DNA from: Ceratobasidium sp. AG-K
Taxonomy: Eukaryota > Basidiomycota > Agaricomycetes > Cantharellales > Ceratobasidiaceae
DNA: 64,000 nt
Assembly: GCA_037039685.1 (NCBI GenBank)
Contig: JAWNGF010000007.1
Span: 2,480,001-2,544,000 of the forward strand
Direction of reading: 5' to 3'
Shown: in pieces, positions 54,753-63,684 of the stretch
How positions within the stretch are numbered: position 1 is the stretch's first letter
How the letters are laid out: every line of letters starts with the position of its first letter
Program-made: the position numbers and the translations under genes
Notes under the pieces: generated by a model
Told to the model about the DNA's origin: nothing
Seen by the model: only the letters and a program-made list of their open reading frames with translations
Databases searched by the model: none

Positions 54753-56041
54753 TGGTGAGTTGGTGTGGTCGTGGCAGGCTAGGTGGGCATGGCTCCCTCG
54801 GATCATCACGTGCACCGGACCATTCTTTGGGCCATCAGGAAAGCCTGCCCAGCAAGAAATGCGGTAATAATGTGTTGTCTACTCATTGCCTAGCTCACAT
54901 TCACTATAATGCAAACCATAATTATGAGCCAATTACAATGTTTTTGCGCGAATTGTTCACGTCAGAATGACGGGAGTCACAACTCTTTCATTGGTTGGAA
55001 GAACCATATCGGGAAGTGGTTATAATCGCATTTTTGGTTCGGTTATCTCATTTTGGTTACAAGCGAGTGGTCAGAAGATAGCATATATTTGTTTCTCATG
55101 TATATACACTTTAATAACTAATAACCAGAGCCAGATCGTAGCTTAATGCAGGCCATGCAACCAGATCTCTAAAAGGAAATCACAATAAATACCCAAGCTG
55201 AAACTACCTATGAGTTAAAATAAGTCGTTAACTCACCATTGTGAAATGTAGCTGAGAATACAATTCAGGTAGAAAAGGCTGGGTAATTAGAGCCTCGGCC
55301 TGAGAAGCAATTCGTCAGAATGAGATGTATCACTTTGGATCTACGGCCCAAATAAGCAAGATGTGATTTGATCAGACATCTACTCCTCATCAGAGCCGGC
55401 GGCTTTTCCTGATGCACTCGACCCCTGTCCTGGCGGCTCCGCCCCTGGCCTGGTATGTGACCACCAACGACAGCATAGGATACATTCTTCACACCCAGCA
55501 ACGTACTCACTCTCCATGCTTGCCTTCCAATGGTAACCACCATTATCCAGTCTCTCGTGCCTTCCACGCTCTGCGCCGAGCAGCACTTGTATCCTTCATG
55601 CAGCCGCCTGGAAAAAAGCCAGCGTTGTGCCATTGTTCATGTACTTAGTATCCCCGCTTCAGAGGCTACATGAGTTCTATCCCAGAACGTGGTCCATGTA
55701 GGTTCATTATACCTTGTTTGACTTGTCCTATAAGCCTCTCAATTGATCGACTGTTGTTTCAGTTGTTCGATCAGTTCTCCGAATGTGCACTCAAAAGCAA
55801 TGTGAGCCAGAAAAGCCTGAAGCACCGGGCCCTTCCAACAATAGAATCAACAAAGCAGATGTATGTTAGCTCTGGGGTAAACTGAGACTTCAGTGTTAGG
55901 CGCGAACTTGACGTATCAATGCATTCATTTATTCATGATTACTCCAGGCGATAAATGTTCGGAACGCAATCAGGCATATGCGTATATGCACCATTTTATA
56001 TTAGTCCTGGCTGATTCTGTCAAGGTGGCCGCTACGCATAT
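54753..56041. other. Intergenic region, no supported gene
   Basis: About 1.3 kb between the ubiquitin-like gene and the oxidoreductase remnant. A minus-strand frame at 55265-55633 (122 codons) and shorter ones have no recognisable domain and no splice-consistent neighbours. Confidence 0.4.
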
Positions 56042-57262
56042 TCACCCTTCAACAGATAAAACATTGAAATCGAAATATGTATATGCTCCCTTCAGTTCCC
56101 CGCCTGCCTTGGTCTCTTTGTCCGCATATTCACCGGACACTTCTTCTTCATCTTGACCAAGCACCAACTCTTCCAGTCTCTCCACAACCCAATCCGTGGC
56201 TTCCCGCATCCCACCCAGATTGAACGCACCTGGGCCAACCTGGAGCGCACTGTATCCTCCAACACAAAACAGCAGCAGACCAGGCCATTGGAGATGCAAA
56301 GTTAACATTGGGAGCCCTCCCGCGGTTTGGCAAGCTGGCATATTTGGATTTTGGGTGAGGGTCTTGATAAAAGGCAGTGAGAGAAATGACAGGATAGTGC
56401 CGGTTGCGGCGACAATATAGTCCGCGGAGATCTGTCCCAACTTGGGTCAATTAGGTGTGTAAGAGTTGAGGGGTTCGACTGTAGGAAGTCCTAGAACCCA
56501 AGGAATGGTGATAGTTAAGAGGATTTGATTTAAGCAAGTCCTAATGGAGAGGAGGTCAAGCCTTGTCGTTAACCGGCTTGACCTCTAGGTTTATATACAT
56601 GAGGGATCAATGCCACGTCATCATCTATCAGTGTGGGAAAGCCGAGTACAACCAATGATAAGCGAGATAAGAGACATGACTCGACATTCTGGAAGTTCCG
56701 GAAGCATCACCAATATCAAATGAAAAGACAAATACATCACATGATACAAGTTAAGCGCCAGAGGACATTTGTACCAAAAAAGGAAAGTGTTCGGAAAAAA
56801 AGATATAAAATCAGAACAAAATGTCTGAGCTTAGTCAGCTCATGACAAGATCGTCTTGGGTATTTTGCCTACTCGCAGATCGAGCTCCCACGTTTTGGAC
56901 ACTTGGTCCCAATTCACGTGCTTGAGACTTGTGTTGGCTCGGATATCAAGCACACCTCAGTCCTGATGGGCTTTGAGAATCTTGGCATAGGTTGGTGTGA
57001 TGCTTCCCCTGTTTCGGGCCGAGCGGAGCATATTCAGTCGGGTGAGTGGGTCTTCTTCTTGCCAAAACTCCATCTTTTTGAGGTTTGAGTATTGGCCCAT
57101 CCAGTTGAGCGAGACATCGAATGGCTTGACTAGATCATATAATTAGATTAGATTAGGTCTTTGATGATCACTGAAGACAAACCTTTGAGACGACCCCTCA
57201 TAAGGAGTATGACTTTGGCGAACCCTTTGCGTAACCTGAGGTCAGCTATTTGAGCGGAAGTT
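56042..57262 (-). pseudogene. FAD-dependent oxidoreductase gene, 3' part, broken by two insertions
   Basis: It resembles FAD/NAD(P)-binding oxidoreductases. From the Gyp-E boundary the minus strand reads TSAQIADLRLRKGFAKVILL (second nucleotide-binding region), an intron 57182-57130, then VKPFDVSLNWMG, FWQEEDPLTRL and ARNRGSITPTYAKILKAHQ, a TGA at 56959-56957, then DLRVGKIPK. After the 406-base insert it resumes LGQISADYIVAATGT, GGLPMLTLHLQWPGLLL and VGGYSALQVGPGAFNLGG, ending at 56042. The N-terminal half lies beyond Gyp-E, outside the window. Family identity is from memory of conserved order and is fairly sure; substrate unknown. Confidence 0.65.
56449..56854. mobile_element. 406-bp insertion of unknown class in the oxidoreductase gene
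   Basis: It is flanked by CTTGGGT at 56442-56448 and 56855-56861. Deleting it with one repeat copy restores the codon frame exactly (IPK joined to LGQ). No terminal inverted repeats are visible. It holds an 11-base inverted repeat (56552-56562 and 56574-56584) and a TATA-like ttatatac near 56592. It might be a solo LTR-like, SINE-like or MITE-like unit. Confidence 0.65.
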
Positions 57263-57718
57263 TGTCGTGAGCCAGCTCACCCCATCGGACTCGACTGTTG
57301 TCTCGCCCGCCTGTTCCCTTCTTGTGTGTTAAGTTCCGTTCCCGTTTGCCGCGTTGCCACCTTCTTGTGGTTATTCCGTTACATTGTGTAGCGCGGCTGT
57401 GCTTTGTACGAGTCATGTCTGTTCATACAGCATGACTCACATGGACACTCCTGACTGGCTGTTTTGTGTGACTCGTGTGGCTGCGCCTTGTATGACTCGG
57501 CCACTTTGCTTATATATATAGAGGACCAACAAGCCTGGCAACCCCAGCTTGTTTTGTCTCGTCAAAACATCCCCTTTGAGTGACACTTTGAACCACCCCT
57601 ACCCTCAAGAGCCTACAGACGCTTAAGTGTGTTGCGGTTCAAGAGGTCACTTAGGTCTTAGTGCCGTCCACTCTCCACCGCGGCTTGTTTCGTAGCCATC
57701 AAGAAGAAGCTTACGACA
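57263..57718 (+). repeat. Gyp-E 5' LTR (456 bp)
   Basis: TGTCGTGAGCC...TACGACA. It contains the inverted repeat GTGAGC-CA-GCTCAC at its start, a cluster of TGACTC hexamers near 57409-57500, and a TATA box at 57521-57530. Confidence 0.94.
57521..57557 (+). promoter_or_regulatory. Gyp-E promoter: TATA box and predicted transcript 5' end
   Basis: tatatatata at 57521-57530; the predicted RNA start is at about 57546, 25 bases downstream, where AGCTTGTTTTGT begins. The start is inferred from the TATA distance and from the match to the primer-binding site. Confidence 0.65.
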
Positions 57719-57720
57719 TT

Positions 57721-57732
57721 ACAAAACAAGCT
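57721..57732 (+). other. Self-priming primer-binding site
   Basis: ACAAAACAAGCT begins two bases after the LTR and is the exact reverse complement of AGCTTGTTTTGT at 57546-57557. This is the arrangement of Tf1/sushi-type self-primed elements. The same pairing exists in Gyp-A to Gyp-D. Confidence 0.75.
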
Positions 57733-57740
57733 TAACAAAC

Positions 57741-59741
57741 ATGTCTATTCAAGAGGACGGAGGATCACGTCCAGCATCCACCATATCAACAAGAAGAGGA
57801 CCCAGTCGGGCAGCAAGGCCCACAGGATCACTGAACGAGCAAGATATTGCACAAACTCAAGCGGGAGGCCCCGCTCGATCACGCCCCCAAAGTCAAGCAT
57901 CAATGCCAGGATCTTTCGGCATTGCCGACATAACAACTGTACAAGAGGAGGAACCCACTATCACGAATAGAGAACCAGGAGATCTCACAAACGACCCCAC
58001 TCCGGCTGTAATTCGCATCCCAACTGGAAGTCCAGGACCATCACGTCCCTTGTGGCCATCAGGGACTAGAAGACACTTCTTTTCTCCCCAACCCGAAGCT
58101 CATGGGGGCGTGTCGCTTGTTCCCATTAGACCTCCTCCTACACCACACATTCCCAATGTCCCCACAGTCCCGCAAATTGGAGGAACTATCACCAATGCAG
58201 GACCAATCCCATTGGCTTCCCAGCCAGTTACACCAGCAATTCCAGCACCACCATATGTCCCACAGGGTTACTCCCAGCAATCAGCCCCGGTACAACAGGG
58301 CGCCGGTGATCCAGGAAGTTCAAGTTCAAGTTCCAGCTCTAGCGGCAGGACTGTAATCAGTAACCTAGACGACCTGGACGACCTTCTAGAAGGGAGACAC
58401 AACGCCACCCTTAGGGTTATAGACGGAATGAGGGTCACTATAGATCGAAGGCTTAGTGGTCTAGAACAAGCCACACAAGTTCTAGCAAACAACCAGCAAA
58501 TCTTTAATGACTCCATCAATACCCTACAAGGAACCTTGACGGACATTTTGAACTCGGCAAGAAATGGCGAACATAATTCCTTTCTAGTCGGTCAAGACGT
58601 AACCCGCCTTCGAAATGAAGTTACCAATACCCAAGGACTAGTGAATAATATACGCGAAGAGATCAACACTACAAGACAAGGACAACTCAAATGGAATGAG
58701 GCAGTAACACAAGGACTAGAAACCTTACGACAGGAGGGAGCCTCTTTCACTAACAAGATCACGGAAGTTCAAGAAGCTATAAACAACATGCGAGAAGAAA
58801 TGGACGAAGCATCTCTGCACGGAATCCCCTCTAGGCGATCAAATTCTCCACCGCATCCAGACGCGGAATCTACCAGGATCGACGAATTAGAATTAAGAAT
58901 CCAACGACTAACCAAGAACCCAAACATCGGTAGCGGATCACGTCGTCCCAAGGTGACTTGTCCAGAATCCTTTGACGGAAAGAAGGGAGAAGGCGCTGAG
59001 ATGTTCATCACGCAAATGGAAAGTTATTTTGTACGTCTAGGCGATCAATACACTTCCGACGAGGAAAGGATCCGCGAAGCCCTAGCAAACTTCAAATCCG
59101 AGAACAAAGCCGCCACTCACTGGGCACAAGTTCTCTTACGATCGCTTAACCAAGGAGAAATTAACCAAAGTCTTGCCTCATGTGAAGGTTTCAAAGCGCA
59201 CTTCATGGAACAATTTAGCGACCCCAACAAAAAGGCAAAAGCCGAAATCGATATCAGGAAATGCAAGCAGATCAATTCGGTAGCAAACTATGCTTCTGAA
59301 TTCCGTTACCTATTGGTCGACGTCAACTGGGGACAGGAAGCACTGATCAACCAATTCAAGGAAGGACTGAAGCATGAAGTAAAAACCGAACTAGCTCGAT
59401 TCGAATTAACCCTGATTAACGAGGACGGAACGGAGCGGGAGCTGTCACTAGACCGGTGGATCTCTATCGCAATCTCTATTGACCAGAAGTTGCAGCAAAT
59501 CAAGACCTCTACAGGAAAGAAGACACCTCAAGCAACCGCTAGCGGACAACCCTCTACAAAGCGGCTACCCGACAAAGTTTACAAAGCAAGGATAGCAACC
59601 AACCGCTGCCTAAAGTGCGGACAGGAAGGACACCGCTCATTCAAATGTCCGTCCAAGGAATGGATAACAACGGAACCCAGCATTAAAGGAAGGGAGGCAA
59701 CAATTGGAGAAGACTCGGGAAAAGAAGGGGTCTCCCTCTAA
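57741..59741 (+). CDS. Gyp-E gag (open)
   Basis: 666 codons, MSIQEDGGS start, TAA at 59739-59741. Ser/Pro-rich N-terminus with a poly-Ser run near residue 195, coiled-coil-like 210-390, gag core about 410-560, zinc knuckle CLKCGQEGHRSFKC near 623. It assembles the virus-like particle. Its last codons hold the frameshift signal into pol. Confidence 0.94.
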   Translation: MSIQEDGGSRPASTISTRRGPSRAARPTGSLNEQDIAQTQAGGPARSRPQSQASMPGSFGIADITTVQEEEPTITNREPGDLTNDPTPAVIRIPTGSPGPSRPLWPSGTRRHFFSPQPEAHGGVSLVPIRPPPTPHIPNVPTVPQIGGTITNAGPIPLASQPVTPAIPAPPYVPQGYSQQSAPVQQGAGDPGSSSSSSSSSGRTVISNLDDLDDLLEGRHNATLRVIDGMRVTIDRRLSGLEQATQVLANNQQIFNDSINTLQGTLTDILNSARNGEHNSFLVGQDVTRLRNEVTNTQGLVNNIREEINTTRQGQLKWNEAVTQGLETLRQEGASFTNKITEVQEAINNMREEMDEASLHGIPSRRSNSPPHPDAESTRIDELELRIQRLTKNPNIGSGSRRPKVTCPESFDGKKGEGAEMFITQMESYFVRLGDQYTSDEERIREALANFKSENKAATHWAQVLLRSLNQGEINQSLASCEGFKAHFMEQFSDPNKKAKAEIDIRKCKQINSVANYASEFRYLLVDVNWGQEALINQFKEGLKHEVKTELARFELTLINEDGTERELSLDRWISIAISIDQKLQQIKTSTGKKTPQATASGQPSTKRLPDKVYKARIATNRCLKCGQEGHRSFKCPSKEWITTEPSIKGREATIGEDSGKEGVSL

Positions 59742-59758
59742 CTGTGTGTGGAGAGACC
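59717..59758 (+). promoter_or_regulatory. Putative -1 ribosomal frameshift signal (gag/pol)
   Basis: The heptamer G-GGA-AAA (59717-59723) is in the X-XXY-YYZ register of gag. After a 5-base spacer, GGTCTC (59729-59734) can pair with GAGACC (59753-59758), and the gag stop TAA lies in the loop. Pol is in the -1 frame and is open back to 59687. The same elements are in all five gypsy copies. Confidence 0.7.
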
Positions 59759-62700
59759 AAGAAACCGGCAATGGAAACAATGTACTTTAGAGCGACAAAT
59801 GAATCTACCATTGTTTACGCAAACGTTGCCGGAATCACAGAACCTATCCCAACCCTCATCGATTCTGGAGCATCAAAGAACTTCCTGGACATTTCGTGGG
59901 CTCGATCCAACAATATTCCACTCATGGAACTCTCCACTCCTAGAAAAGTAATTGGAATCCAAGGGAAAGAACTCTCTCACCAAATACGTTTCAAAGCAAG
60001 GCTGGAACTAGAAGTAGAGGGAAGAACTTTCAAACAAGTCTTCTTCGCAATGCCTACTGGAGAAACTAAACTTATCCTCGGACTGGAATGGTTAGAAGAA
60101 TTGAACCCTGTCATCGATTGGAAAACAAAGCACATATCATGGCGGACAGAAGCCATTCAAGCAAGGACGGCCTCAATAGACGACCTGCCTGAAGAATTCA
60201 AGGAATTTGCCGACGTCTTCAGCAAAGAAAAATTCAAGAGAATCCCTGATCATCGCCCATACGACTGCGCCATCGACTTCAAGGAAGGAGCTGAACTTCC
60301 GAAACCAGCCAGACCTATCCCACTTTCTCCGGCAGAGTCAATTGCACTGAGAGAATACTTGGATGAAGAAATCGCAGCAGGGAAAATCCGACCAAGCAAA
60401 TCACCCATTGCATCACCTTGTTTCTTTGTCAAAAAACCGATCGACCCCAAAAATCCAGGAGCAGTACGCCAACTACGACTTGTTCAAGATCTCAGAGGAG
60501 TAAACGCCATTACGAAGGACGACAGATTCCCAATGCCCCTGATGGAAGACCTCTTGGATAAAATCAAGGACGCAAAAATTTTCTCCAAAATTGATTTGCG
60601 CATGGGTTTCAACAATATCAGAATCAGGGAAGGAGACGAATGGAAGACAGCTTTCAGAACAAAGGAAGGACTGTTCAAATACGTCGTCATGCCGTTTGGA
60701 CTAAAAAACGCACCCGCCATATTTCAAAGATATATGAACCACATCTTCCATGATCTAATCGACGTATGCGTCATTGTATATATCGACGACATCCTAGTCT
60801 TCTCCAAGGACAGAAGTCAACATACCGTGGATGTCAGGAAAGTGCTAAAAATCTTGCTGGAAGAAAATCTATTTGCAAAGCTCCCAAAATGCGAATTCTT
60901 TGTCACCAAACTGACATATACCGGACTTGGAATCAGCGATTCAGGCATCTCAATGGAGGAAGAAAAAGTCAAAGCCATAAAGGAATGGAAGGAACCAAGA
61001 ACGGTCAAACAAGTTCAGGCGTTCCTAGGATTTGCAAATTTCTATAGAAGATTTGTTCCGAATTTCAGCCGTTTAGCAAAGCCCCTGACAACCTTACCAA
61101 GAAAGGAGAACAAATGGGAATGGGGAAACAATCAACAGGAAGCTTTTGAGGCTCTAAAAACAGAAATCAGCAAAGAACCTACTCTACGCCATCCAAACCC
61201 TGACAAACCCTTTTTCCTGGAAACAGATGCAAGTGGAGTAGCAATGGGAGCAATCTTGTCGCAAAGACAAGACGATGGCTACTTACACCCTATTGCTTTC
61301 CTTTCAAAGTCTTTCAACGAAGCTCAACTCAACTACGACGTCCACGATAAAGAACTTATGGCTATCATAGAATCTTTGACACATTGGAGGCTTTACCTTG
61401 AAGGAACAAGGGACCCTATCACCATCTACACCGATCATAGGAACTTACAATTCTGGAAAGAAGCAAGAACGTTCAACCGCCGACACGCAAGATGGCACCA
61501 ATTGCTTGCTTCCTATAACTTTGACATCATATATCGCCCTGGAATCCTGTCTTCAAAACCAGACCTATTGTCAAGACGATCTGACCATGAAGATATCCTG
61601 ACGCCCGAACAAGTTATGATATCTGTCGAAAGGTTCAAAGGATTTATGGGACAAATAGACACAAACATCATAGAGTCTATCAGGGAGGCTCAGGAAACAG
61701 ATGAAGGATTGGCACAAATCAAAGAAATCTGCAAATCGAGGGAAACGTTACCAAAAACCCTACAACACAGCGCAAAGGATTATGATTTCAAGGAGGGACT
61801 ATTATGGTTCAAGGGAAGGATCTACGTGCCAGAAGATAAGGAAGCCAGACTGGCCATCATGCGGGTTCATCACGACTCAAAAATCGCGGGACATCAAGGA
61901 CAGGCTAGAACACTGGAACTAATATCAAGAAGATACTTTTGGCCGGGAATGAAGCAAAGCATAAACAGATACGTGGAATCCTGCGAGACCTGCCAACGGA
62001 CAAAGGGATCAAAGCAAATAGTACCGATCAAGCCTCTGGAGATTCCAAAAGGACCATGGGAAGACATAGCGTTTGACTTTATAGTAAAGTTGCCAAAATC
62101 CAGAGGATCAGATAGCATCTTAGTAGTGGTGGACCGGTTCTCAAGAATGGCACACTTCATACCCTGCAAAGAATCCCACACGGCAAGCGACCTTGCAAAT
62201 CTTTTTATCACGAATGTCTGGAAACTGCACGGTTTTCCAAAGAGCACAATCTCGGACCGAGGAACCACTTTCAATTCCAAACTTATGAAAGCCATCTACG
62301 AGAAAATTGGAACTAGCCCAGGTTTCAGCACTGCCTACCACCCCCAAACAGATGGAATAACGGAGAGAATCAATCAATGGATGGAAGGCTGGCTACGATC
62401 GTTTGTCAACTACCGGCAGGATGATTGGGTGGACTTATTACCAATTGCAGAGTTCAGCTATAATCTACAGAAGCACCGCGTAACAGGTGGTTCCCCTTTT
62501 GAAATTGTCTACGGGAGGGAACCACTGTGGAACATCTCAGCAGAAGAATCGGCAGTTCCAGAAGCAAACAACATCACAGGAAAATGGCGAAAAATCCACG
62601 ACGAAGCAATTGCATCAATGGAAACCCAAAGGCTCCCAGAAGAAGAACCAAAGAACGAGTACCAAGAAGGAGATCTAGTATGGCTGCTGGGAAAGAACAT

Positions 62701-63658
62701 CCAAACAAAAAGACCATCTAAGAAACTGGATAACAAAAAGCACGGGCCATTTGTTGTGAAGCGAAAAATAGGGTCACACGCTTATGAGCTTGATTTGCCG
62801 GCAACAATGAGGGTGCACCCTGTTTTCCACATCGACTTGCTCAGCCCTTACAAAGAAGACACAGAGTTCAGCCGAAACCAACCCCGACCACTGCCGATCA
62901 TAACAGAAGAAGGAGAAGAAGAATATGAAGTAGAGAAGATTTTGGACTGGAAGGAGACAAAGGACGGTCTTTTTTACAGGGTCAGATGGAAGGGTTATGG
63001 AAGTGAAGAAGACACAGAACAAAGGGCAGAAGATTTTGGTCACCTCTCTAAGATCATCAAGGACCTTCTATGCCAACACCCCAAAGCTCCCACGCCATCC
63101 AACTACATTCCAGGAAAGATAAAAGGCAGAGGGGGCGAAATGGGTAGTGACATCTGCAAAACTTGCAACTACTCCAGAACAAACTCGCAACTCTACGCTT
63201 TAAATCTTTTCTGCTCTCCACCATGCCTGCCGTCTCCCGCTCTACCATTACCAACAACCTCACCCGCGTCCTCGAAGGGCCTGCCTTTGCCACGGCAAGG
63301 ATCCTTGACTCCGGAGCCGCCCTCTACGTCTTCAAAAGGTCACAACAAGGCTCGGGCAGAATGCACTTCAGGGCCTCGGACGACATCCTCCACTCAGACC
63401 TGGGGGAATTCCAGTGGGTCGGAAAAAAATGGCCAACACGCATGCAACTCCTACGGAAGGACATATTTGTCTGCCGGGGTTGTGCCGCTTTCCAGGTCTC
63501 GGAGGTCGTTCTCCTCTCCACCCACATGCTCGGGGTGGTTGAATGGGGACAAGAAGGAGCGTACTCGATCAAGTGGGTACCAGGTTACGACGGAAGGCAG
63601 CCAACGCTCCGACCTAGATGGAACGATGCCTGGGACGCCAACTACGAAAAGGACCTGA
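59744..63658 (+). CDS. Gyp-E pol polyprotein (open)
   Basis: 1304 codons in the -1 frame relative to gag. Protease LIDSGASKNFLD (Asp 40), RT VYIDDILVFSK (YIDD at 346-349), RNase H (FLETDASGVAMG, DKELMAII, IYTDHRNLQFW), integrase zinc finger HHDSKIAGHQGQ (~708) with CETCQRTKG, core with STISDRGTTFNS (~835) and HPQTDGITERINQW, and chromodomain EYEVEKILDWKE (~1059) with FYRVRWKGYGSEEDTEQ. The tail after ~1140 overlaps the third ORF. Confidence 0.95.
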   Translation: MCGETKKPAMETMYFRATNESTIVYANVAGITEPIPTLIDSGASKNFLDISWARSNNIPLMELSTPRKVIGIQGKELSHQIRFKARLELEVEGRTFKQVFFAMPTGETKLILGLEWLEELNPVIDWKTKHISWRTEAIQARTASIDDLPEEFKEFADVFSKEKFKRIPDHRPYDCAIDFKEGAELPKPARPIPLSPAESIALREYLDEEIAAGKIRPSKSPIASPCFFVKKPIDPKNPGAVRQLRLVQDLRGVNAITKDDRFPMPLMEDLLDKIKDAKIFSKIDLRMGFNNIRIREGDEWKTAFRTKEGLFKYVVMPFGLKNAPAIFQRYMNHIFHDLIDVCVIVYIDDILVFSKDRSQHTVDVRKVLKILLEENLFAKLPKCEFFVTKLTYTGLGISDSGISMEEEKVKAIKEWKEPRTVKQVQAFLGFANFYRRFVPNFSRLAKPLTTLPRKENKWEWGNNQQEAFEALKTEISKEPTLRHPNPDKPFFLETDASGVAMGAILSQRQDDGYLHPIAFLSKSFNEAQLNYDVHDKELMAIIESLTHWRLYLEGTRDPITIYTDHRNLQFWKEARTFNRRHARWHQLLASYNFDIIYRPGILSSKPDLLSRRSDHEDILTPEQVMISVERFKGFMGQIDTNIIESIREAQETDEGLAQIKEICKSRETLPKTLQHSAKDYDFKEGLLWFKGRIYVPEDKEARLAIMRVHHDSKIAGHQGQARTLELISRRYFWPGMKQSINRYVESCETCQRTKGSKQIVPIKPLEIPKGPWEDIAFDFIVKLPKSRGSDSILVVVDRFSRMAHFIPCKESHTASDLANLFITNVWKLHGFPKSTISDRGTTFNSKLMKAIYEKIGTSPGFSTAYHPQTDGITERINQWMEGWLRSFVNYRQDDWVDLLPIAEFSYNLQKHRVTGGSPFEIVYGREPLWNISAEESAVPEANNITGKWRKIHDEAIASMETQRLPEEEPKNEYQEGDLVWLLGKNIQTKRPSKKLDNKKHGPFVVKRKIGSHAYELDLPATMRVHPVFHIDLLSPYKEDTEFSRNQPRPLPIITEEGEEEYEVEKILDWKETKDGLFYRVRWKGYGSEEDTEQRAEDFGHLSKIIKDLLCQHPKAPTPSNYIPGKIKGRGGEMGSDICKTCNYSRTNSQLYALNLFCSPPCLPSPALPLPTTSPASSKGLPLPRQGSLTPEPPSTSSKGHNKARAECTSGPRTTSSTQTWGNSSGSEKNGQHACNSYGRTYLSAGVVPLSRSRRSFSSPPTCSGWLNGDKKERTRSSGYQVTTEGSQRSDLDGTMPGTPTTKRT

Positions 63659-63684
63659 GCGACTGGAGGATGGAGAGGGGCCGA
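63223..63684 (+). pseudogene. Gyp-E third ORF, cut by an LTR insertion
   Basis: ATG at 63223 (MPAVSRSTITNNL); the frame is open from 63163. It reads through CRGCAAF and WNDAWDANYEKDLSDWRMERG and is then interrupted at 63684 by the next LTR, losing the tryptophan-rich second half within the window. Confidence 0.8.

Larger units (their letters stand above)
57263..63684 (+). mobile_element. Gyp-E: Ty3/gypsy chromovirus (truncated by the next insertion)
   Basis: Plus strand. The 5' LTR is 57263-57718 (456 bases). Gag and pol are both open, making it the best-preserved copy. Its third ORF is cut at 63684 by another LTR; the remainder and 3' LTR lie beyond the window. The left target copy is probably AAGTT at 57258-57262. 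Confidence 0.93.
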
